In this document: one piece after another, positions 1 to 9,606 of the stretch | How the letters are laid out: every line of letters starts with the position of its first letter | Position numbering within the stretch: position 1 is the first letter of the stretch | NCBI GenBank assembly: GCA_009695265.1 | Contig: SIBE01000008.1 | Span: 1 to 37,882, forward strand | Length of the DNA stretch: 37,882 nucleotides | Reading direction: 5' to 3' | Source: Pedosphaera sp. | Lineage (GTDB): Bacteria > Verrucomicrobiota > Verrucomicrobiia > Limisphaerales > SIBE01 | The notes under the pieces: generated by a model | The model's input: only the letters and a program-made list of their open reading frames with translations | What the model was told of the DNA's origin: nothing | The model's database searches: none | Program-made: the position numbers and the translations under genes

Positions 1-2
1 TC

Positions 3-404
3 ACTCTGTGGGGTGCTGAAGGCAAAAGCTATGGCGGTTTGACCCTTCGGTATGGACCCCGTTCGAAGACAATCATCACGGTGCCCGCTGGTCGAACGAG
101 CGACGATTTAGTGGTCACCAAACTCGCATGGGCCGATCTCTCTGGCGATTTTATTGAGAATGCCAACAAACCGAGCGGCGCGGCGGTGTTTGTTCATCCC
201 GAACACCCCGATTATCCGCCAACGTGGATGACTCGGCATTACGGCATGCTCGCGGTGGGCTGGCCTGGAGTGACACCTCAAACATTTCCGGTCGGAAAAT
301 CCTTCTCCTGCCGTTACCAGCTTTGGATCCATCGTGGCGCGCCAGAAGCCGCGGAAATTCAAAAGGCGTATGAAGCCTATTGCGCGAGCGCTAAGCTCCC
401 ATGA
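3..404 (+). CDS. DUF6807/PmoA-like family protein, C-terminal part (5' end lies outside the window)
   Basis: Frame is open from the window edge (TLWGAEGKSYGGLTLRYGPRSKTIITVPAGR...); ...HPEHPDYPPTWMTRHYGMLAVGWPG resembles PmoA/DUF6807 proteins common in Planctomycetes/Verrucomicrobia. Confidence 0.6.
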   Translation, partial: TLWGAEGKSYGGLTLRYGPRSKTIITVPAGRTSDDLVVTKLAWADLSGDFIENANKPSGAAVFVHPEHPDYPPTWMTRHYGMLAVGWPGVTPQTFPVGKSFSCRYQLWIHRGAPEAAEIQKAYEAYCASAKLP

Positions 405-702
405 GACGCCGAGCGTTGAGCCTCGCAGCCACGCGGAAAATGGGGTCATTAGCCCGCTGTAAGTCTAGAGAGAGCACCGCCGACAAAACACTGCGGACTT
501 GAATTGTCTTCCACTCGCGCGAATTACCCCGCTTTTCGATCGGCCGGAAAAAGGCGGTAATACGAAGATGAGAATAGCGTTGGTGCGACTGGTATTTGCG
601 GCTACGGTGTTCTCCGTGAAAGAAATTCGTGAAACGCCATCAACACGGACGAATCGTTAATCAACGCTTTGCCAGAGTGATCATTTCTGACTTCAATTTC
701 CA

Positions 703-1794
703 ATGAGCGAGCCGAAAATAGATAACAGCGCGCAACTATCCACCCGGCATTTCATCATTGCCCTGGTTGTCGTGTTGGCTGGGGTAGGAGTCGGGTTCGT
801 TCTTATCAAACCACACGAGGGACCCAGACCGTCGAACAGGCCGAGTGCGCTTGGCCATGAGCTGCCCTCCCTAGCGCGCGCGCCAGATACCAACGAGATG
901 GTTTGGATTTCCAGTGGGACATTTTGGATGGGGTCCGCGGGAGGGAATCCCGACGAACAACCGGTCCATCAGATCACTTTGGACGGATTTTGGATGGACA
1001 AGACCGAGGTTACGAACGAGCAATTCGACACGTTTGTTCGCGCCACTGGCCATGTCACCGTGGCCGAGCGAAAACCCGACCCGAAGGATTTTCCAGGAGT
1101 TCCATTGGAGAACCTGGTGGCGGGCTCTGTGGTCTTTGCTCCGCCAGCGGGCGAGGTGCCCTTGGATAATCATTATGTGTGGTGGCAATATTTGCCCGGG
1201 GCGAATTGGCGGCATCCAGAGGGGCCAGCTTCAACCATTCAAGGTCGCGAGAAACATCCGGTGGTCCACGTGTGTTGGGAGGATGCCGTCGCCTACGCCA
1301 AATGGGCGGGCAAACGCCTCCCAACGGAAGCCGAATGGGAGTATGCCTCGCGTGGAGGTTTGGACCGGCAACCTTATGTCTGGGGCAAGGATCAAGTTCC
1401 GAACGGCCACTGGCAGGCGAACATCTGGCAGGGGAAATTTCCCAATGAAAACACATTGGCCGACCACTTCCGCACCACGGCGCCGGTGGCGCAGTTTTCG
1501 CCCAACGGCTACGGGCTCTACGATGTGGCCGGGAACGTCTGGGAATGGTGCCTCGATTGGTATCGGCCTGATTACTACGAAAAAGGTCCTGCCAAGAACC
1601 CGCCTGGGCCAGCGGATAGCTTCGATCCGAATGAGCCCGGAATGGCAAAAAGAGTCATGCGTGGCGGCTCGTATTTGTGCAGTGACCTCTATTGCACCGG
1701 CTACCGCCCGAGTGCCCGCATGAAGAGTTCTCCGGACACGGGATTATCACATACCGGCTTCCGCTGCGCGTGGACGGGACCGCGACCTCAATAA
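703..1794 (+). CDS. SUMF1/EgtB/PvdO-family formylglycine-generating enzyme-like protein with N-terminal membrane anchor
   Basis: N-terminal hydrophobic segment FIIALVVVLAGVGVGFVLI; SUMF1 hallmarks GTFWMGS, MDKTEVTNEQF, RLPTEAEWEYASRGG, GNVWEWCLDWY, RGGSYLCSDLYCTGYRPSAR, GFRCAW. Confidence 0.9.
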   Translation: MSEPKIDNSAQLSTRHFIIALVVVLAGVGVGFVLIKPHEGPRPSNRPSALGHELPSLARAPDTNEMVWISSGTFWMGSAGGNPDEQPVHQITLDGFWMDKTEVTNEQFDTFVRATGHVTVAERKPDPKDFPGVPLENLVAGSVVFAPPAGEVPLDNHYVWWQYLPGANWRHPEGPASTIQGREKHPVVHVCWEDAVAYAKWAGKRLPTEAEWEYASRGGLDRQPYVWGKDQVPNGHWQANIWQGKFPNENTLADHFRTTAPVAQFSPNGYGLYDVAGNVWEWCLDWYRPDYYEKGPAKNPPGPADSFDPNEPGMAKRVMRGGSYLCSDLYCTGYRPSARMKSSPDTGLSHTGFRCAWTGPRPQ

Positions 1795-1933
1795 ATCAGA
1801 TCTGCTCCGACGGTTTGCCTCGTCGCTACAAACCAGGCTCAAACTGCTCTGAATACTCTTGAAGCCGCGCGACATCGTGTTGGCTCGTCGCTGCGAGAGC
1901 CTTGGCCTCTAACCTGCTTAATTTTCACTTCTG

Positions 1934-4900
1934 ATGAAGTCTGTGTTCGCTCATTTTTGTCTGATCGGAAGCTTGTCAATTGCGAGTGTTTCGCTGAGAG
2001 CACAAGTTGCGATTACTGAGTTTATGGCCAGCAACAGCAAGACGCTGGCGGACCAGGATGGCGATCAGTCGGATTGGATTGAAATCCATAATGGCAGCGG
2101 CACTGCGGTAAACCTCAACGGCTGGTATCTGACCGATTCCATTGATCTGTTGGCCAAGTGGCGTTTTCCCAGTGTTTCCGTCGCGCCGAACGCATTTTTG
2201 GTGGTTTTCGCTTCGGGAAAAAACCGTGCCATCGTCGGCTCTCAACTGCACACCAGCTTCAGTCTTAATACAGCCGGCGAATACCTCGCGTTAGTGGAGC
2301 CTGACGGAACGAGTGTGACTTCCGAGTTCAAACCGGTCTTTCCTGAGCAAGCCACGGATGTTTCTTACGGGACATTTCAGGGCGCGAATTATTATTTTTC
2401 CAAGCCAACTCCCGGCGCCGCCAATGGCGCTGGTTTCGTTGCCATTGTAGCGAACACGAAGTTCAGCAACGCCCGTGGATTCTACGACGCGCCGTTCAGC
2501 CTGACGATCAGTTCTGAAACTGCGAACGCGGTCATCCGATACACAACAAACGGAACGACTCCTTCTGCAACGAACGGAATTGTCTATGCCGGCCCTCTTT
2601 CAATCAGCGGCACAATGACCGTTCGCGCCGCTGCCTTCAAGGCAGGTTTCTTGCCTTCGACCGCCGATACTCAGACTTACATTTTCCTGAATGATGTCAT
2701 CCGACAATCTCCCACCGGTCAGCCACCGGCTGGCTGGCCAAGCAGTTGGGGTTCGAACACGCGCGATTACGGAATGGACCCGGATGTGGTGAACAATCCA
2801 CTTTACAGCGCGACTCTCACCAACGATCTCAAGTCGATACCGACGTTCTCGATTGTCATGGATTTGAAAGATTTGTTTGATTCAACCCGAGGCATTTATG
2901 CGAACCCCGGCCAGGACGGACGCGACTGGGAGCGGCCCGCGTCGCTGGAGTTAATCAACCCTGACGGAAGCAAAGGATTCCAAATTAATTCAGGGATTCG
3001 TATTCGGGGTGGGTTCAGCCGCAGCACAGGCAATCCCAAGCATGCTTTCCGGTTTTTTTTCCGGGATGATTATGGTGAGCCCAGGCTTAAATTCCCGCTT
3101 TTTGGGGATGCTGGAACTGACACTTTCGATGCCCTGGATCTACGCACGTTTCAAAACTATTCCTGGAGTTTCCAGGGGGACTCCTCGGGAAGCAGCGGCG
3201 TTTTTCTCCGTGACCAATTCTCGCGCGACACCCAGCTTGCCATGGGCCATCAGGGTGAGCGCGGAAAGTTTTATCATCTATATATCAACGGCCAGTACTG
3301 GGGGCTCTACAACACGGATGAAAGGCCTGAGGCTTCTTTCGGAGCGACTTATTTCGGCGGCGACAAAGAAGATTACGATGTGATCAAGGTCGAAGCGGGC
3401 CCCTACACGATCAATGCCACGGACGGCAACATGCAGGCGTGGACCAGGCTTTATAATGTCGCCAAAGCGGGTTTCACAACCGACGACGCCTATCAAAAAG
3501 TCCAAGGAAATAATCCTGATGGAACGCGCAATCCCGGTTACGAGAACCTGCTCGATGTTTCGAACCTTATTGATTACATGCTCGTCATTCTTTACGGCGG
3601 GAATCTTGACGCGCCTATTTCGAATTTCCTCGGCAATACGAGCCCCAACAATTGGTATGGCCTCCGCAACCGCAACGGGCCGGATGGCTTTCGATTCTTC
3701 GCGCACGACTCCGAACACACGCTGTTAAACGTCAATGAGAACAGGACCGGCCCCTACACATCTGGCGACACGTCTGTGCTGAAGAGCAACCCGCAATGGA
3801 TCTGGCAAAAGCTCGCATTGAACCGCGAGTTTCGGATGCTTGCAGCCGACCACATTCATCGGCACTTTTTTAATGGAGGCACCTTGACACCGCAGGCAAC
3901 TCGCGAGCGGTTCCTCGAGCGAAAAGCAGAGATCGACCGCGCGGTGGTGGGTGAATCGGCCCGCTGGGGCGACGCCAAGAGAGCTGCGCCTTACACTCGC
4001 AATGTGGAATGGGTGAATATCGTCAACAGTCTGTTGAATTCCTACTTTCCCCGCCGGTCAGATATTGTGCTCAGCCAACTCAAGATCAAGGGTCTCTACC
4101 CGAGCGTCGCGGCGCCTGTCTTCAATCAACATGGAGGCAATATCAACAAGGGCTTTAGTCTATCGATGACTGCTCTGGCGGGTGCGATCTATTACACCCG
4201 GGATGGGAGCGATCCGCGCCTGGCCGGCGAGGCCGTCTCGGCGGGCGCTCTGGCGTACAACTCGCCCATCAGCCTGAATGAAAGTGCTCACATTAAATCT
4301 CGAGCGCTGAGCGGCGGGACTTGGAGCGCGCTCAACGAGGCCGCTTTCACTGTCATTCAAACCTTCACCGGCCTCTTGATCACCGAGATCATGTACAATC
4401 CGCCGGGCGATCCTAGCGCGGACGGCGACGAGTTCGAGTTCATCGAACTAAAGAATGTTGCCGGAAGCAGCTTGGATTTGAGTGGAGTCCATTTTACGAA
4501 CGGGATCACTTATACTTTTCCGAACGGCACAACGGTCGGGCCCGGCCAGTTCGTTCTCCTTGTCAGCAACTCGGCGCAATTTCAGAAAAGATATCCCGGC
4601 GTTCGCGTGGATGGGGCTTACACGGGACGACTGGCAAATGGGGGCGAAGCTGTGACGTTGGTTCACGCGGTGGGGACTCCGATCGTCTCAGTGACTTACG
4701 GGGACCAGCCGCCATGGCCTTCCGCCCCTGATGGCCACGGCTTCTCTCTTGTGCCAGACAATGCGAATCTGAATTTGAGCCCGAATGATCCAGCGAATTG
4801 GCGATCGAGCACCAGGAGCGGTGGTTCACCCGGCGCGGACGATCCTCCACGGTCTCTTGGCGCGATTTGGATCAACGAGGTATTGACGCATACGGATCCG

Positions 4901-7027
4901 CCCCAGGTGGACGCGATCGAATTGCACAACCCTACAGCCACCGATGTAAATATAGGAAATTGGTTTCTCACGGATCAGCGCTCGCTACCGAATAAATTCC
5001 ACATTCCTGCAGGGACTATCGTTCCCTCGGGAGGCTATGTCGTCCTCACGGAAAATGATTTCAATCGCAATCCAGGATTGGATGGCAGTCTCACCCTCAG
5101 CTCGCACGGCGAGGAAGTTTATATCTACTCTGCCGATCCCTCTGGAAATCTGACCGGCTACAGCGACGGTTTTAGCTTTGGCGCGGCCGCCAATGGAGTT
5201 TCGTTTGGCCGTCACACCCTCAGCACCGGCGAGGTTGATTATCCGCCGCAAGTCGCGAACTCGCTCGGGACGGCGAACGCAGGTCCAAAGATCGGACCGG
5301 TCGTCATCAACGAAATCTATTACCAGACTGCTCCGGGTGATGTGGAGTTTATCGAGCTGAAAAACATTACGGGCAATCCTGTCAAGCTCTATGACCCAGC
5401 CTATCCCACGAACGGTTGGAGATTGAACGGCGTCGGCTTTGATTTCCCGCGGAACCTCGAATTGTCGGCAAACGGTCTTATGATCTTGGTTGGAGGCGAT
5501 CCGGGTCTCTTCAGAGCCAAGTATGGCATTCCTTCCGATGTGCCGATCCTCGGCCCTTTTCCTGGGACTTTGCAGGACCGTGGTGAACTCTTGCAGTTGC
5601 AGCGGCCTGACGCACCGGACGTGGACACCAATGGTGTTGTTTTTATTCCTTATATCGATGTCGATGCCGTGCGATACAATGATAAGGCGCCTTGGCCTGC
5701 GAATGCTGCCGGAGGAACCGCGTCACTGGAACGATTGAACGCACGAGCTTACGGCAATGATCCCGCCAACTGGCGCTCCAGCCCTGGCAAATCGTCTCCG
5801 GGATTCGAGAACAATGGAAACCGAGCTCCCCGCGTTAGCGTCGGCCCCGATCTGGTTGTTCAATCGGCATCTTTCCCGGCGGGCACAAATCTGGTGGGAA
5901 TTGTCAGTGATGATGGCACTCCCAATCTGCCGGGAACCTTGACCGTCGCGTGGAACCAAGTCAGCGGTCCCAGCCAGATCTTTTTCGGCAGCGCTCGTCA
6001 ATTAAGTACTACGGTTGGGTTTACGAGCGTAGGGACCTATGTCATCCGTCTCACCGCGAATGACGGAGAGTTGGAGGCGAGCGACGAACTGACAGTCACG
6101 GTCGAACGCGTTCCTTCACAGTCCATTTTGGTTGAGCCCGGCTCGGTTTGGAAGTATTTGGACAACGGTTCCAACCAGGGAACAATCTGGCGAGGTGTGG
6201 CCTTTAACGACAGTTCGTGGGCCTCCGGGAAAGCTCAGCTCGGTTATGGCGACGGGGACGAAGCCACCACCGTCAAATTTGGTCCCGACAGCGCGAACAA
6301 ATATCCCACGACCTATTTTCGGAGGTCGTTTCAAGTCAACAACGCAGCCTCGATCACTCAGCTCAGGCTGAAGCTACTGCGCGATGATGGAGCCATCGTT
6401 TATTTGAACGGGACAGAAGTGTTTCGCAGCAACATGCCGGAGGGGAATGTGAATTACCTCACCTGGGCAAGCGCCAATGTCGCGGGCGCGGACGAATCTA
6501 CATTTTACGAACGGATGGTTGACCCCTCTGTCTTGGGTGAAGGTAATAACGTGCTCGCAATTGAACTTCACCAGGCGAACGGAACGAGTGTTGACGTGAG
6601 CCTTGACCTTGAGTTGATGGCCGTGTCGATCCCTCTGGACGACGGTCTAGCCACTTGGAAAGCGCAATATTTTAACCCAGCCGAACTGAAGGACTCGGCA
6701 TTGAGCGGTGACAACGCGGATCCCGACAAGGACGGTCACACGAATCTCCAAGAGTTTATTTGTGGAACGAATCCGCGCGATGCCCAAAGCGTCCTTGCAC
6801 TGAACATCGCAGAGCAGAACGCAGTTGGCGCCAAGCTCCGCTTCGGTGCTGTGACGGGCAAAACTTACACCGTTCAATACCGCGATTCGTTGCTGGCTGG
6901 AGGAGCGTGGTTCAAGGTGGCCGACGTGGAAGCCGCTTCAACATCACGGACGATGGAGGTAACCGATGGCCGGTCCAGCAATACGAGCTTCCGCTACTAC
7001 CGCATCGTGACTCCAAAACAGCCCTGA
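1934..7027 (+). CDS. Large secreted CotH kinase-family protein with four lamin-tail-like domains, chitobiase C-terminal-like and PKD-like modules
   Basis: Signal peptide MKSVFAHFCLIGSLSIASVSLRAQ; CotH core (IRIRGGFSR...LRDQFSRDTQLAMG...FYHLYINGQYWGLYNTDERPE); LTD starts VAITEFMAS, LLITEIMYN, IWINEVLTH, VVINEIYYQ; TSP3-like NADPDKDGHTNLQEF. Confidence 0.88.
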   Translation: MKSVFAHFCLIGSLSIASVSLRAQVAITEFMASNSKTLADQDGDQSDWIEIHNGSGTAVNLNGWYLTDSIDLLAKWRFPSVSVAPNAFLVVFASGKNRAIVGSQLHTSFSLNTAGEYLALVEPDGTSVTSEFKPVFPEQATDVSYGTFQGANYYFSKPTPGAANGAGFVAIVANTKFSNARGFYDAPFSLTISSETANAVIRYTTNGTTPSATNGIVYAGPLSISGTMTVRAAAFKAGFLPSTADTQTYIFLNDVIRQSPTGQPPAGWPSSWGSNTRDYGMDPDVVNNPLYSATLTNDLKSIPTFSIVMDLKDLFDSTRGIYANPGQDGRDWERPASLELINPDGSKGFQINSGIRIRGGFSRSTGNPKHAFRFFFRDDYGEPRLKFPLFGDAGTDTFDALDLRTFQNYSWSFQGDSSGSSGVFLRDQFSRDTQLAMGHQGERGKFYHLYINGQYWGLYNTDERPEASFGATYFGGDKEDYDVIKVEAGPYTINATDGNMQAWTRLYNVAKAGFTTDDAYQKVQGNNPDGTRNPGYENLLDVSNLIDYMLVILYGGNLDAPISNFLGNTSPNNWYGLRNRNGPDGFRFFAHDSEHTLLNVNENRTGPYTSGDTSVLKSNPQWIWQKLALNREFRMLAADHIHRHFFNGGTLTPQATRERFLERKAEIDRAVVGESARWGDAKRAAPYTRNVEWVNIVNSLLNSYFPRRSDIVLSQLKIKGLYPSVAAPVFNQHGGNINKGFSLSMTALAGAIYYTRDGSDPRLAGEAVSAGALAYNSPISLNESAHIKSRALSGGTWSALNEAAFTVIQTFTGLLITEIMYNPPGDPSADGDEFEFIELKNVAGSSLDLSGVHFTNGITYTFPNGTTVGPGQFVLLVSNSAQFQKRYPGVRVDGAYTGRLANGGEAVTLVHAVGTPIVSVTYGDQPPWPSAPDGHGFSLVPDNANLNLSPNDPANWRSSTRSGGSPGADDPPRSLGAIWINEVLTHTDPPQVDAIELHNPTATDVNIGNWFLTDQRSLPNKFHIPAGTIVPSGGYVVLTENDFNRNPGLDGSLTLSSHGEEVYIYSADPSGNLTGYSDGFSFGAAANGVSFGRHTLSTGEVDYPPQVANSLGTANAGPKIGPVVINEIYYQTAPGDVEFIELKNITGNPVKLYDPAYPTNGWRLNGVGFDFPRNLELSANGLMILVGGDPGLFRAKYGIPSDVPILGPFPGTLQDRGELLQLQRPDAPDVDTNGVVFIPYIDVDAVRYNDKAPWPANAAGGTASLERLNARAYGNDPANWRSSPGKSSPGFENNGNRAPRVSVGPDLVVQSASFPAGTNLVGIVSDDGTPNLPGTLTVAWNQVSGPSQIFFGSARQLSTTVGFTSVGTYVIRLTANDGELEASDELTVTVERVPSQSILVEPGSVWKYLDNGSNQGTIWRGVAFNDSSWASGKAQLGYGDGDEATTVKFGPDSANKYPTTYFRRSFQVNNAASITQLRLKLLRDDGAIVYLNGTEVFRSNMPEGNVNYLTWASANVAGADESTFYERMVDPSVLGEGNNVLAIELHQANGTSVDVSLDLELMAVSIPLDDGLATWKAQYFNPAELKDSALSGDNADPDKDGHTNLQEFICGTNPRDAQSVLALNIAEQNAVGAKLRFGAVTGKTYTVQYRDSLLAGGAWFKVADVEAASTSRTMEVTDGRSSNTSFRYYRIVTPKQP

Positions 7028-7155
7028 TTCAGAATTCAACGCGAGTTCTGTCAAGCGCCTGTCCGATTCAAGCCCAAGATCAAGATCGAGAGGCGACTCG
7101 TTCATCCCGTCGGCTCGCCTTCGTCGAGTATGCCCGATGGCTCTCCCTCGGTCGG

Positions 7156-7770
7156 CTAACCTTCCAAAGCCTTGGGAGGTGACAGAATGAGCGAAGCAAC
7201 AACGGCGTGCCGGGCCGTATGAGGACTTCGCAACAGAGAGACGACGGACGCAATCTCAGGAGCGACCCTTTTGGCATGGCCGGGTATTGCTGCTTTATGC
7301 GTCTGTGTTTGCTTGTCAATCTTCCGCATCCGTCCGGCAACTTTCTCGTGAAGCCGTTGAGCCTCTTCATACGCAGAGGCAGCTTCGGTCAGCGTGCTCA
7401 AGATGAGCGATGGCCCTTCGTCTGGCTCGACTGTAACGACTCGCGAAGACTTGGGCTTCGACGTCGAGAGGAGCGGCGGAGGCCGCGATGGCGGTTGAAC
7501 GACGAGTGGCGGAGGAATTGGCGGAGGCGCAGATTGAGCCTCGCCTCCCAGGAAGCGGCGCAATTCTTTCTCCCAATCGATCCCGGGAATTGGGCGAGAG
7601 GGCGATGATGTGGGATCCATTCTCGGGGGATGCTCAGGCCGCTGCCGCTTGAGGCTTTTCCATTCATCCCCCAGAGAGCCGGGGTCCTCGGCCTGCCCTT
7701 TCTTTTGCAGCCAACTAGAGATGGCTGTGATGGCCAAGACAGCCGCAGTGACGAGTAAGGAGTTGTCCAT
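7156..7770 (-). CDS. Hypothetical small single-TM protein with proline-rich linker (start chosen at MDNSLLV; ORF open to 7791)
   Basis: MDNSLLVTAAVLAITAISSWLQKK TM segment; proline-rich middle; C-terminal SLLRSPHTARHAVVASLILSPPKALEG; same strand and order as floA. Confidence 0.65.
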   Translation of the reverse strand: MDNSLLVTAAVLAITAISSWLQKKGQAEDPGSLGDEWKSLKRQRPEHPPRMDPTSSPSRPIPGIDWEKELRRFLGGEAQSAPPPIPPPLVVQPPSRPPPLLSTSKPKSSRVVTVEPDEGPSLILSTLTEAASAYEEAQRLHEKVAGRMRKIDKQTQTHKAAIPGHAKRVAPEIASVVSLLRSPHTARHAVVASLILSPPKALEG

Positions 7771-7922
7771 TTGGGAGGCTTGGCGCGGCAAACCGCAGCC
7801 GAGTTGAACGGGTTAAATGGTCAGGCAGGTTAGGTGGTTAAATGGTTTGCAAGCTCCGCGTAGGATCTCAACAGATCTGAACAACGATCGCACATCAGAG
7901 GACAACATAGCGCAGCCGTTGG

Positions 7923-9002
7923 TTAGCCAGCGATTGGTTTATCCGATGAGGCTGAGTTGCCCCCTCCTCCGGCGATGCTCTCCCGCATGCTCGTGTCTGC
8001 CTGCACATTTTTCATCCGATAATAATCCATGATTCCCATGTTGCCGCTGCGAAACGCTTCGGCCATCGCCATGGGCACCTGGGCTTCGGCCTCGACCACT
8101 CGGGCGCGCATCTCCTGAACGCGCGCCAACATTTCCTGTTCCTGCGCGACTGCTGCGGCGCGCCGCACCTCGGCATGAGCCTGAGCAATCAATTTGTTGG
8201 CCTCGGCTTGCTCCGCTTGAAGTTTGGCGCCGACGTTCTCACCGACATCGACATCGGCAATGTCGATGGACAAGATTTCGAAAGCCGTATTGCTATCGAG
8301 CGCTTTGTCCAGAACGGTCTTGGAAATACGGTCGGGGTTTTCCAGAACTTCCTTGTAAGTGGCTGCCGAACCAATCGTGGAAACGATGCCTTCGCCGACT
8401 CGAGCAATGATGGTTTCTTCAGTGGCGCCGCCGACAAACCGATCCAGATTGGTCCGCACGGTCACGCGCGCCCGAGCCCTGATGACAATGCCATCCTTGG
8501 CCACAGCATCGATTGTTGTTTTGCCTGAAGTTGGATTTGGACAATCAATGACCTTTGGATTCACCGAAGTTTTGACCGCTTCGAGCACGGTCTTGCCCGT
8601 CCCCTTCGTGGCGAGGTCGATGGCGCATGCCCGGTCGAAATCCAAGTGGATACCGGCTTTGCGGGCGGCGATGAGAGCCAGCACAACCATTTCAATGCTG
8701 CCGCCGGCGAGATAATGGGTGGAAAGGTCATCGATCGTTACATTCAATCCAGATTTCACGACTGTGATTCGCTTGTCCACGATAAGACCGACGGGCACGC
8801 TGCGTAGCCGCAGCGCGATCAACTCAGTAAAGCTCACCCTCGCACCCGAGAAGAGCGCTCGGATCCAGACGCTGAAGAAGTTCATGATCAAGATGGCCAT
8901 CACGAGCCCGATGATCACCAAGGCACCCAGAACAAATACTTGCCAGCCGCTAATTTCCGAGTCGAGAATCGTTAACGCCAAAACGGAGAATGTCTTTTCC
9001 AT
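7923..9002 (-). CDS. floA: Flotillin-like protein FloA
   Basis: [33 protein letters not shown]...[43 protein letters not shown] is characteristic of the FloA/YqfA family. Confidence 0.95.
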   Translation of the reverse strand: MEKTFSVLALTILDSEISGWQVFVLGALVIIGLVMAILIMNFFSVWIRALFSGARVSFTELIALRLRSVPVGLIVDKRITVVKSGLNVTIDDLSTHYLAGGSIEMVVLALIAARKAGIHLDFDRACAIDLATKGTGKTVLEAVKTSVNPKVIDCPNPTSGKTTIDAVAKDGIVIRARARVTVRTNLDRFVGGATEETIIARVGEGIVSTIGSAATYKEVLENPDRISKTVLDKALDSNTAFEILSIDIADVDVGENVGAKLQAEQAEANKLIAQAHAEVRRAAAVAQEQEMLARVQEMRARVVEAEAQVPMAMAEAFRSGNMGIMDYYRMKNVQADTSMRESIAGGGGNSASSDKPIAG

Positions 9003-9039
9003 GGTTTGATTGAGTTATGTTTGTGAGTTGATAGTGCGC

Positions 9040-9495
9040 TTAGGCTGTCCGGACAACAACACGCATGCCTTCGATGGCCACCACCCGGATCGGAGTGCCG
9101 CGTTCGATCATGGCCCCTTCCGTCAAGACATCGACCCGCTGGCCATTGATCACGGCAGTTCCCGAAGGGCGCAAATTGGTGAATGCCACCCCGGTTTGAT
9201 TCAATAGCTCCGGCCTTTCAACGCCCAAGTCTCCGACGATGCCTTGTGAGACAAAAACTTTCGCGATGCTGCTGTTTGGGAAATACTTGATCCAATATAA
9301 AGTTCCAATCACCAAGCCTGACCCAACGGCGAGGAGAATCAGATTGCCGGCTCGCATCCCGAAGTTCGCGTAGCCCATCACAACGCCGACACTCAGACAA
9401 AGTACGCCCAGAACTCCCGCGACCATTCCTGGCAAGACCGTCTCCAGGAGGAGCAGTGCCGCACCCACTAAAATAAGGGTGAAAACGGTGTCCAT
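9040..9495 (-). CDS. NfeD-family protein (short form, no protease domain)
   Basis: Start at MDTVFTLILVGAALLLLETVLPGMVAG; several TM segments then OB-like C-terminus GVAFTNLRPSGTAVINGQRVDVLTEGAMIERGTPIRVVAIEGMRVVV; directly upstream of floA. Confidence 0.9.
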   Translation of the reverse strand: MDTVFTLILVGAALLLLETVLPGMVAGVLGVLCLSVGVVMGYANFGMRAGNLILLAVGSGLVIGTLYWIKYFPNSSIAKVFVSQGIVGDLGVERPELLNQTGVAFTNLRPSGTAVINGQRVDVLTEGAMIERGTPIRVVAIEGMRVVVRTA

Positions 9496-9606
9496 GCGAA
9501 AACATATTAGAAGAACAAGGCACCCCTGCAAGTTGAATTCCTCATTGGCCCATGCCTTCGAGTAACCGTCGCTCATTCCAACGAGAGTTTCAGATGAGCC
9601 TAAAAG

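Noticed and set aside
568-660. 30-aa ORF MRIALVRLVFAATVFSVKEIRETPSTRTNR upstream of the FGE-like gene
   Set aside because: Start resembles a truncated signal peptide, but no RBS or homologue can be shown; could be a gene remnant, too weak to annotate.
914-1723. 269-aa plus-strand ORF overlapping the SUMF1 gene in another frame
   Set aside because: Trp/Arg/Pro-rich shadow translation; the 703-1794 frame carries all SUMF1 motifs.
7811-7846. 11-bp direct repeat GGTTAAATGGT at 7811-7821 and 7836-7846 between floA and the downstream small gene
   Set aside because: Only two copies in low-complexity sequence; could be an operator, but short repeats of this type are common in intergenic DNA and there is no further support.
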